64,000 nt of DNA from NCBI RefSeq assembly GCF_023856365.1, contig NC_064544.1:26264399-26328398 (forward strand), written 5' to 3'. This document shows, one piece after another, positions 55,890 through 64,000 of this stretch; position 1 is the stretch's first letter, and the number at the start of each line of letters is the position of its first letter. The notes under the pieces were generated by a model that saw only the letters and a program-made list of their open reading frames with translations, searched no databases and had not been told where the DNA came from. Source of the DNA: Brienomyrus brachyistius. Taxonomy: Eukaryota > Chordata > Actinopteri > Osteoglossiformes > Mormyridae. The translations under genes and the position numbers were made by a program.

Positions 55890-55948
55890 CTACCAGTTGC
55901 AGCTCAGTATCTTGGAGTCTCTCAACCAAACCCAGCTGTCTTTTTAGT
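55890..55948 (-). CDS. Candidate coiled-coil exon
   Basis: A 59-nt stretch with a good acceptor (gttttttcttag) and a weaker donor (gtgtca). It encodes LKRQLGLVERLQDTELQLV, a heptad-like amphipathic helix of the sort found in cytoplasmic tails of butyrophilin-like proteins. Phase is 2 in, 1 out, which does not match exon d directly. It stands alone, so only a candidate. Confidence 0.25.
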
Positions 55949-55959
55949 CTAAGAAAAAA

Positions 55960-57030
55960 CATACAGTTATTACAACAGTGTTCAGAGGCCTGAATATCAC
56001 ATTTTAAGTAAAATGATCCTGTTTTTATGTGCTTCTTACTGATGCCCAGTATCACATTGAATTTAGGCAATTCTGGCAAGTACATGAAGTAACAGAATTA
56101 ACTAAGGACAGGATAGGGCTGTCGCAATATCAGATTTTCACTACATGATTATCGTGTGCAAAAGAATTTAAGATGACAATATTGTTATGGTATATATAGA
56201 AATTTTTCATGAAATAATTATAATAATGCTACCAGTCAAATTAAATTTATTTATTTTGTTTGTCTTTTTTTGGCCAAATATCAATGTAGTGAAATGGAGA
56301 GTCTGTAACCAAAACTGTATAAAAACAAAGGAAAAGAGCAACTAAACTACATAGAGAGTGAAAAGACAATCAGGGCTAAAGCTGCCTTTTGCACTTCCTG
56401 CTGATCAGCACTTCCAGCTGATCAGCACTTCCTGCTGATCAGCACTTCCTGCAGGCTGGGCTGTCTAACATACCATCTTTTTTATGAAATCCTGTAGTGA
56501 CTCCATTAATATAACGACATCGGGTTCATTTTACACACTGTGTGTAATTGATCTTCACCAGATATTCAGCCAGATATTCCAATGTTGGATTCTTTCTGTT
56601 CTCTGTCTGTCTAATAAAAGTTCTGTGTAGCACCTGCACTTTTCCCTCAGTGTGTGTTTATGCGTCTCGTTAGGTTCCCCAGTCAGGGTGGGGTGACCAT
56701 ATGTATCCCTGACAACTGCCACTATTATGCTGCAGCAAAGTCTGATGCCAACAGGACAAACAACTAGTGGAATGTATGTTATTTATTTTTTCCAATTTTA
56801 TTTCCAAATCCCACTGATTTAGAGTGATATAAATATGGCTGCAACAAACACAAAACAACAAAACCCCAAACTTCAAATTTCAGGTCAGTGAACCAAAGCT
56901 ATAAGTACATCAAAATACCATGATGCCAGCTTACAGTAATTTATAATATAAAGTAATATTTAACAAATTGGATATTTAGGTAACAATGCTGATCCAAACT
57001 GGAAATTGACAACTAGAGTGAACATATCGA
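55960..57030. other. Gene-free stretch
   Basis: AT-rich. The only structure noted is a short repeat near 56395-56460 (CTGCTGATCAGCACTTCC three times, about 18 bases per step). Confidence 0.45.
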
Positions 57031-57039
57031 TATTTCACT

Positions 57040-57805
57040 TTATACTCAGTGGGTAACACTGGCACCTCACACCTCCCGGCTTGGGCTCTGTGTAGTTTGC
57101 ATGGTGACTCAGTGGGTAACACTGGCACCTCACACCCCCCGGCTTGGGCACTGTGTAGTTTGCATGGTGACTCAGTGGGTAACACTGGCACCTCACACCT
57201 CCCGGCTTGGGCTCTGTGTAGTTTACATGGTGACTCAGTGGGTAACACTGGCACCTCACACCTCCCGACTTGGGCTCTGTGTAGTTTACATGGTGACTCA
57301 GTGGGTAACACTGGCACCTCACACCTCCCGGCTTGGGCTCTGTGTAGTTTACATGGTGACACAGTGGGTAACACTGGCACCTCACACCCCCCGGCTTGGG
57401 CTCTGTGTAGTTTACATGGTGACTCAGTGGGTAACACTGGCACCTCACACCCTCCGGCTTGGGCTCTGTGTAGTTTGCATGGTGACTCAGTGGGTAACAC
57501 TGGCACCTCACACCCTCCGGCTTGGGCTCTGTGTAGTTTACATGGTGACTCAGTGGGTAACACTGACACCTCACACCTCCCACCTTGGGCTCTCTGTAGT
57601 TTACATTCTCTCCCCATGTTTCCCCAGATACTCCGGTTTCCTCCCAGTCCCAAAACATGAACATAGACCAACAAGATAAATATCCCATCATATGTGAATG
57701 TGTTTTGCTCTGTGGTGGACTGGCATCCTGCCCAGGGTGTCCCCTGCCTTGTGCTTCCTGTGACAGGTGTCAGGTTCACCATGACGGATGGATGGATGGA
57801 TGAAT
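57040..57805 (-). repeat. R1-type repeat with an internal 63-bp minisatellite
   Basis: From 57047 to 57610 a 63-base unit (GGGTAACACTGGCACCTCAC...GTTTACATGGTGACTCAGT) is repeated nine times. After the last unit the sequence continues as a reverse-oriented R1 element (CTCCCCATGTTTCCCCAGAT, CTCCGGTTTCCTCCC, then GGATGGATGGATG at the end). As 63 is 21 codons and the unit has no stop in several frames, false open frames of about 200-270 codons appear on both strands. Confidence 0.9.
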
Positions 57806-58155
57806 TTTTTGTACATTAATTTCATTTTTTTCAGAAAAAATGACTTGCTCATATACAACAGAGAAAATCTCTACTTACTTTTCTTTTTTGGCCAACCCTA
57901 TAATTACAAAAGATTAACAGTGTTGGAACTCAAAATACTAAGACATCAATAGGAGCTTATTGTAGCTGCCAGATTGCATGTAATGAGTAATGATAATGTG
58001 TAATGAGAACTAATGATTACTTGTGTATTTATAATTATTATACAATTATAATTACTGACAGTGGCAGTTTTCTGTATTACATAGATACATGGGCTGTATC
58101 ACTAAGGATGTCTTTATATCATCTCCCTTCCTTAGTCAGGCTCCCCATTATAGTC

Positions 58156-58392
58156 TCAGTGCCCCTTACTGGCCAGGAGGCCATTATTCACCACTGGAAA
58201 TAAAGGAAGAGCAAAAAAGCTCAAAACAATTAAACCAGCAGTGATATGAAATGTTACATCCTGAGCCAAACCATATAGTGAATTCATAATGATGTGAATA
58301 CAAATGTAATATTCATCCAGGTTAAGTGCTGAGCATGTGGAGATGTAAACAAACTGGAAAGCCACCAAGATGCTGGAAAAGTCCCAGTACAC
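58156..58392 (-). CDS. Hydrophobic reading frame, possible last exon of second array
   Basis: An open stretch of 78 codons with two hydrophobic segments (ILVAFQFVYISTCSAL and ITAGLIVLSFFALPLFPVV) and a polar end followed by a stop. It lies directly downstream of exon d. The join is unresolved: the candidate acceptors nearby give phase 0 or 2, not the phase 1 that exon d needs, and the intron would be only about 40-65 bases. It may be the true 3' exon with a misread border, or a decayed paralogue. Confidence 0.35.
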   Translation of the reverse strand: MYWDFSSILVAFQFVYISTCSALNLDEYYICIHIIMNSLYGLAQDVTFHITAGLIVLSFFALPLFPVVNNGLLASKGH

Positions 58393-58441
58393 ATATTCAG
58401 CCTTTATGGTAAGTTATGCATCGTATCCCTGTTATACTTAC

Positions 58442-58537
58442 AGTATGCAGACACCTCTATAACAAAGCGGCTAAAGAGGAAGACAGACCCAGAATTCAGG
58501 ACAATCAGCCGTAGATCCAGTGGCTGTTTTCCTGTGT
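58442..58537 (-). CDS. Transmembrane exon, second array, exon d
   Basis: A 96-nt phase 1-1 exon, acceptor gatgtcatttcag, donor gtaagt. It encodes KQPLDLRLIVLNSGSVFLF and continues SRFVIEVSAY. If unspliced it reaches a stop after about 14 more codons. Confidence 0.65.
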
Positions 58538-61500
58538 CTGAAATGACATCATCACAAAAATCACTGAGAGCTGAGGTCAGTAACTGAGCAGTAAGTGGCA
58601 GATATTAAACCACAGGAATCTATATTTTTCCTAAAGGGTTTGTACCATTTAGTTGTTTCGTTAAGTTTATATAGTAAAAGTAAAATATCTCAAATTTAGT
58701 GTATTTACCTGCTTTGAGTATTAATACTACAGCCAGGGCAACAGAATTCAGGAGAGGGAGAGCAAAAGTCCCTGATAAATATACATATTTACGGGGTTTG
58801 ACTGAAAGGTAGAGAGAAAAGCATTAGTTATACAGCTACATACAGCGCTGTGATGGAGTATTTACCCTGATTTCCTCTATTTTTAACATCCATAACACTT
58901 AAATGTGTCTGATAACAAATACATTTAGTATAATACAATGAACATTCTACGTGCACAACACAGTTTTTAAATGATCATTTGATTCACTGAAGGAAGGGAA
59001 AAACTTAAAAATAAAATTAAAAAAACAAACAAATATTCCCCAAGACCCATAGCACCCATGTGACAAAATAATTCTCCCCCTTTGGCATCATTTGAGAAAT
59101 TTAGCCCATTCTTCTCAATAGAATTGTTTCAGCATGCAGCCATATTGGAGGGTTTTTAAATATAAACTGCCCATTTAAGGTCCTGCCCCAATTTCTCAAT
59201 GAGGTTAAAGTCAGTACTGTGACTAGGCCTCTGCAAACCTTTAATTTAGTTTCTTTTCAGTCATTCTTAGGTGGACGTGTTCTTGTGCTTAAGACCACAG
59301 ACTCATGATGGACATTCTCCTTCAGTACTTTCTGTCAAACAGCTGAATTCATGCGTCCCTCAATTACAGCAAGTCGCCCAGGCCGAGCAGCAGCAAAGCC
59401 TCCCCACAGCATCACTCCGCCTCCACCATGTCTGACTGTGGCCATGATGTTCTTTGTGTGGAAGCTGTGTTAGCTACACGCCAGATGTAGCAGGACCCAT
59501 GTCTTCTAAATAGCTCCACTTTTGCCTCACCAAGTCACAGAACATTCTACCAAAAGTATTGGAGGTAATCAAGGTGTTTTTTGACAAATGTTAGATGAGC
59601 CTTCATGTTACTCTTACTTAGCTGTGGTTTCTCCTTGCATCTCTCTCATGGACACCATTATAGTCCACTGTACCCCTTTCCTGATATATTTTATTGATTT
59701 TCTTTCTCAGGTCTTCAGGAAGCTCTTCTGATTGAGGCATGGTCTGCTGCTTCTTCAAACCCCTTATCCAGCTCCATATTGCTGTAATGCTTCTATTTAA
59801 GTGATGTGTAGGTTCCTCAGGGCTGGCAGCAATCAAGCTTGGGTGTGTCTAGCTTAATTTAACCCATTATCGTATAACCCATATTTAGATTTGGTTCTTA
59901 GGTTGATTGAGTGACCAATTGCTTTGTCACAGCACTATATACACAGTCAAATAGTCATTGGGTATTTTCATGAAACATATGTAATGGTAAATCATAATAT
60001 TGTATTTAAAATATCAAACAGTATTCATTAAACAAAATATTTAAACAACTTATCAATGAAATTGTTGTTTAAAAATAATTTAAACGTAAAACAAATACGT
60101 ACCAAGTAAATGTTCCCGCTCCCAGGATCGAAACAGGAATGTGACAGTCAGAATGTAGGTAAACACAAAATCGCAGATCTTTACAGGTCGTCCTGTGGTC
60201 AGCATTAGTTGCAGTTAATTTCAGTTTCTAACACAACAAAGTTTATTAATGAAACGAACAGCTTCTTGTCCCTCTGAAATCAGTAAATACATACAGTCAA
60301 AGTAAAAAGTGTGTGAACCCTTTGGAATTATCTGGTTTTCTGCATGAATTGCTCACAAAAAGTGATCTCATCTTCATCCAAGTCACAGATACTGAAATGC
60401 ATAATGAGCAATAAGACAAAAATATTACTCTTTCATTCACTTGTACAAATGCATTCAATGTTCACAGTGCAAGTGGAAAAAGTAACTGAACTTTTGGATC
60501 AGACCTGCTTGACTAGTTGATGAACAGACACCCTCATATTATCCTGGAGAATTGGTTGATAAACTTAGGAATTCATTTTCCCCTCAGTGATGGCCAGCTG
60601 TCCAGGCCCTGACACAGCAAAGCAGGCCCAAATCATGATGTTCCCTGCATCATACATCACTGTAGAGTTTTGATGTTGATATGCAGGTGCCCTTTTTATA
60701 CCAAATGAAGTTCTGCTTGTTCCTCCCAAATAGTTCAATTTTGGTTTCATCACTCGCAAAATATTTTCCCAGGACCATTGTGGAGTGTCCAAGTGCTCTA
60801 TTGCAAACTTCAGATATGCAGCAATGTTCTCTTTGACAGCAGTGGCTTCCTCCTTGGTGTCCTGCCATGGGCTCCTTTCTTGATCTATGTTCTGCTTAAT
60901 GTTGAATCATAAACAGAGATTTTAGCCAGTTCTAGTGACTTCCTCAAGTCATTTGCTGTCACTAGGGTTCTTCATTACCTTGTTGATGACTTTGCGTTGT
61001 GCTCTTGGGGTCGTCTTGGTGGGGCACCCACTTCTAGGCAGAGTAACCATAATACCAAATTGTTTCCATTTATAGTCAACCTGCCTATCAATAGACTGAT
61101 GAATATCTAAAATACCTGAGATGACTTTGTAACCCTTTCCAGCCTTATGTAAAGTAATAGTTCGTAGCTCTTCAGAGAACATAGAGCTCTTTGTGTGATG
61201 CATGATTCCCATCTGGATTTGCTTCTTGTCAAAACCTCGAACTCAGACTTTTCAGTGTTTTTTATCAATCACAGTAATTCTAGGTCACACCTCTGAACTT
61301 GTTTCATTAAATGGACTCCAGGTTTGCTAAATTCTGACTGCAATGAGCTTTTTAAAAAGTTAGCTTAGGGTTCACTTTTTCCTTCAGTTTCACAGTTTTA
61401 ATGATTTTTTCAATATGATCAAAAAAAGCTGTGTATCTTTAGTTATGAGACTGTTCATTATTGTGACATGAAGATACGACCATGTTTTATATGGGAATTT

Positions 61501-61927
61501 GACATAAATACAGAAAATTCCAACGGGTTTGCAAACTTTTGACTTTGACTTTATCTGAAGACACACAGAACAAGTTAATATCAAAACATCTTACACAGAA
61601 TATATTACTGTCTATTTCATATTGATTACATCAAAGTTTATGCCTTTATTAGTATGGTGTAATCCAATGACAACTTCAAACTAGAAATGGTTATATTGCA
61701 TTATTGCTAACAGCAGCTCGAAAAATATTTCTGATTTATAAACACTTTACAAACACCATTTACCAAATGATTGATAAATGATTAGAGCTCTATTACAGTG
61801 AAATGGTTTCCTTACAGTTAAAGGTTTTTCTTACCTTTGTCATTTTCTATAATCACACTTAGATACAGGAAATTTAATATCAGGTGAAGCAGGAAGAAAA
61901 TCCCCAGAAGGATTTTCTGAGCAAAAA
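58442..61927 (-). CDS. Second transmembrane-exon array (3' part of a paralogous gene)
   Basis: Four minus-strand exons at 61835-61927, 60103-60192, 58709-58801 and 58442-58537 each have AG/GT borders, lengths of 90-96 nt and phase 1-1, like the array at 5-23 kb. All four encode hydrophobic segments (for example ILLGIFFLLHLILNFL, FVFTYILTVTFLF, LNSVALAVVLILKAG). No Ig or signal exon for it is present up to base 64000, so its 5' end should lie beyond the window. Two Tc1-like elements occupy the introns (58.99-60.0 kb and 60.29-61.55 kb). By inference it is a tandem paralogue of the Ig receptor gene. Confidence 0.55.
58709..58801 (-). CDS. Transmembrane exon, second array, exon c
   Basis: A 93-nt phase 1-1 exon, acceptor ctctacctttcag, donor gtaaat. 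A basic lead (KPRKYVY) is followed by a hydrophobic run (FALPLLNSVALAVVLIL). Confidence 0.7.
58985..60000 (-). pseudogene. Tc1-like transposase remnant
   Basis: Minus-strand remnants of a fish Tc1-type transposase: the 5' end near 59836-59618 (MPQSEELPEDLRKKI and YQERGTVDYNGVHE) and, further on, segments matching the catalytic region (59330-59480). Ends are eroded. Confidence 0.6.
60103..60192 (-). CDS. Transmembrane exon, second array, exon b
   Basis: A 90-nt phase 1-1 exon, acceptor ctgaccacag, donor gtacgt. It encodes RPVKICDFVFTYILTVTFLF, followed by a charged end (RSWEREHLL). Confidence 0.65.
60294..61551 (-). mobile_element. Tc1-like element with TA duplication
   Basis: The ends are CAGTCAAAGTAAAAAGTG and, reversed, AAGTCAAAGTCAAAAGTTTG, with TA at 60292-60293 and 61552-61553. 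Length is 1258. The minus-strand transposase is in pieces: an N-terminal block at 61212-60949 (FSEELRTITLHKAGKGYKVI) and a catalytic block at 60868-60565 (DAGNIMIWACFAVSGPG). It lies in an intron of the second transmembrane-exon array. Confidence 0.85.
61835..61927 (-). CDS. Transmembrane exon, second array, exon a
   Basis: A 93-nt phase 1-1 exon, acceptor gtttttcag, donor gtaaga. It encodes FAQKILLGIFFLLHLILN and ends in the acidic IIENDK. Strong hydrophobic helix, no stop. Confidence 0.7.
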
Positions 61928-62039
61928 CTGAAAAACAATAAAACACATAAAATAACAGATTAAATAAATATAACATACAACAGGCCCCATTAAACATTAT
62001 CCCTCTGTGTACTTCTGGCAGTTATATCTTTGAGGGGTG

Positions 62040-62600
62040 GGAACTTACAGGGGGTGGGCAAAGTAATGGATACATCAGTATATTAATCTGAAGGAGCTAA
62101 TAAGGAGTTTGGCCTCCTTTAGCTGCAATAATAGGTTCAGATCTTCATACAGTGTGGTCATGGAATCCTGATGTGTGCAGTGGGACATTGGGCTGATCTT
62201 CAGAGAGAAAATCCTCCAGATCTTTGCATGAATAACATGGAAATCGACTTCAAACACTGTGCTCCAGAACTTCCCATAAAGCTTTAATGGTGTTTAGATC
62301 TGGTGGCTGGGAGGCCAAGGAAGGCATCTGACATCATCCTGGTGCTCATGAAACCTCTCCTGAATGTGTTTAGCAGTGTGTATGGGGGCATTATCATCTT
62401 GGAATGAGGGAACATCATGAGGGAACAGTGTCTGAGCCACAGGGAGCAGCTGCTCTTGTAAAAAGCCCTCATGTTCCTTGGCTGTTATAGCACCATGCAG
62501 AGCATCATCAGACCTAATGACTCCACAAGATGGCTGCCCACACCAATAGACACTGTGGGCTGATGGTGTGCTTTGATTTTCTTTAGATGTAACCCCATCC
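62040..62600 (-). mobile_element. DNA-transposon-like fragment
   Basis: The sequence has the look of a fish Tc1/mariner-like element read in reverse (minus frame FHVIHAKIWRIFSLK), but no catalytic motif or terminal repeats could be identified. Confidence 0.3.
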
Positions 62601-62629
62601 AGAGGCTCTGCAATACTTACCTATTGAGC

Positions 62630-63050
62630 ACACTGTGCAATACTGCACTGCTGAACGCACTCTGCAGTACTGCACTAGTGAGCACACTGCAATACTGCTC
62701 TGCTGAGCACACTCTGCAATACAACACCTCAAAAAACAGTGGTTCATTGATGCATTGGCAGATGCATTGGCCCCTTAAGTTATTGTGCATCGTAATTTTC
62801 ATGAAAATAAGAACTCCACCACATACCCCTGTTTATGTTAGCAGCTTACACCTCCCTCAGGAAAAGAGACCCACCCCCCACATCAAGAAATGTTATAACG
62901 TGGCCTGAAGGTGCATCCTCACAGCTGCAGGACTGTTTTGAAAAACATACCCTTCACCCTTCATTCGCCGTTCACTCCACCTCCCCGCCCCTGACTCGTC
63001 ACACGCCCCTGACTCGTCACACGCCCCTGACTCGTCACACGCCCCACTCG
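62630..63050. repeat. Short tandem repeats
   Basis: 62630-62735: about four units of 29-34 bases built on CAATACTGCACTGCTGAGCA. 62985-63050: four units of an 18-base CCCCTGACTCGTCACACG, the last shortened. Confidence 0.75.
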
Positions 63051-63404
63051 TCACTTCAATCCCCAGAGTTGAAAAACCCGCCAGTCAGAAAGCTGGACAG
63101 CTCTGCTCATTTGATCATTGATGTTGGATTGCTTTGTTGGATTCGTATCACTGTGTATGACTTGGTTGGTTTATTTGCTTTTCTGATTTTCGCTTCGCCC
63201 TTCTCTGCACCTTCACTCCGTGTGACTGTTTTGCTACTCGGTATCAAATTCTTGCTCGGGTCTTTGGTTTACGTCTTCTCATGCCCCTCAGATTTCAACT
63301 CTTTGATCTGTGTGTATGTTCTGTGTTTGTTTCAGGTGCGTAAGGAGTGACTATCAATTTTTGTTTTGCTAGCATGTATTATTTGCTGTTTAGTCAGTTA
63401 GGGA

Positions 63405-63705
63405 GTTAGAACGTAAGGACATAAGACCATGAGAAATTTACAAACGAGCGGAGGCCATTCGGCCCAAAGGGCTTGTTTGGGGAGAACTTAACTAATAGCT
63501 CAGAGTTATTAAAATCTTATCTAGCTCTGATTTAAAGGAACCCAGGGTTTTAGCTTGTGCTACACTAGCAGGAAGACTATTCCTACTCTAACTACATGCT
63601 GTGTAAAGAAATGCTTCCTCAGATTCGTTTTAAAATATTCTCCCATTAATTTTCACTTATGGCCACAAGTTCTAGTATTTAAACTAATATTGAAGTAGCT
63701 ATTTA
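63405..63705 (+). repeat. SINE-like dispersed repeat
   Basis: GACATAAGACCATGAGAAAT, GAGGCCATTCGGCCC and CCACAAGTTCTAGTATT are landmarks of an interspersed element I have seen in several ray-finned fish. No tRNA-like A and B boxes were confirmed. Confidence 0.5.
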
Positions 63706-63709
63706 CCTA

Positions 63710-64000
63710 AACAGCATTAGCTGTAGAGTTTGTTGTTTGGTTTCTCTTATCTTGACACTTATGGTTTCTCTTATCTTGACAGGTAAGTTTAGCTGTGGGT
63801 TGTGTTCAGAAGCTGGGTTTTGTTTGTTATTATAGCTGTGGTCACTCATGAGATCTTTTGCACCGGGGTTATTTATTCTTTCTCCATCTTGTGCCAATAA
63901 AATATTAAAAAAACAGGACAATACCCCTTTGTCTACTTGTGTTCCCTTGTTCGTCACACCCTCTCTTTCCTTCACTCCACTTCCCCTTTCCTTTTCATTC
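63710..64000. other. Unassigned end of the window
   Basis: Contains GCCAATAAAATATTAAAAAA near 63893 followed by a C/T-rich tract, which looks like the 3' part of an LTR. The element may continue past the window. Confidence 0.25.

Noticed and set aside
56976..57782. Open frames of about 190-270 codons on both strands
   Set aside because: They are translations of a 63-bp minisatellite; several frames are open at once, so none is evidence of a protein.
58393..58441. Intron joining exon 58442-58537 to the hydrophobic frame at 58392
   Set aside because: It would be about 40 bases with no branch or pyrimidine tract and a phase mismatch; left unresolved.

Overview
The window looks like nuclear DNA of a bony (teleost-type) fish. 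The evidence is intron-split genes with GT/AG junctions, immunoglobulin V-set exons of the butyrophilin/MOG kind, a CBP/p300-type TAZ zinc finger, and a dense fish-style repeat load (Tc1, hAT, L1-like, L2-like, Ty3/gypsy and retroviral remnants, minisatellites). No tRNA, rRNA or CRISPR array was seen, and no bacterial features. The species cannot be named from this sequence.

Host genes. (1) On the minus strand a signal-peptide exon (28496-28556) and two V-set Ig exons (27935-28279, 24364-24717) are followed by eight short exons between 23345 and 5342. Nearly all of them encode a hydrophobic segment, and every one is a symmetric phase 1-1 exon of 24-40 codons. This looks like an Ig receptor gene whose transmembrane exon has been tandemly multiplied. 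(2) A second array of four such exons, also minus strand and phase 1-1, lies at 58442-61927; any Ig exons for it would lie beyond base 64000. (3) Two tandem minus-strand copies of a two-exon TAZ1 zinc-finger cassette lie at 49895-50350 and 52058-52458. (4) Isolated candidate 3' exons lie at 44655-44734, 46493-46565, 49257-49358 and 55890-55948.

Mobile DNA. 1-5 kb: gypsy integrase remnant, a hexanucleotide array and a short solo LTR inside a dispersed repeat. 7.5-9.9 kb: two L1-like fragments. 11.9-13.5 kb: endogenous retrovirus remnant with a 77-bp tandem expansion. 15-16.3 kb: solo LTR and Tc1 fragment with a minisatellite. 19.2-21.5 kb: non-LTR element carrying a hAT-type MITE. 28.9-40.5 kb: a Tc1 element split by a hAT (ZMYM1-like) element that is itself split by a nearly full-length L1-like element; exact target-site duplications mark the two inner insertions, and a separate solo LTR sits in the Tc1. 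41.3-42.4 kb and 53.9-55.8 kb: L2-like LINE fragments. 47.3-48.8 kb: SWIM/YqaJ-type exons facing an HTH_Tnp_4-type fragment. 57.0-57.8 kb: a 63-bp minisatellite grown inside a dispersed repeat. 59-61.6 kb: two Tc1-like elements.

The most interesting host signal is the pair of phase-symmetric transmembrane-exon arrays, since exons of this kind can be skipped or recombined without changing frame. The tandem stand-alone TAZ1 cassettes are the second oddity. All exon calls come from reading splice signals and translations by eye; no database search was run.
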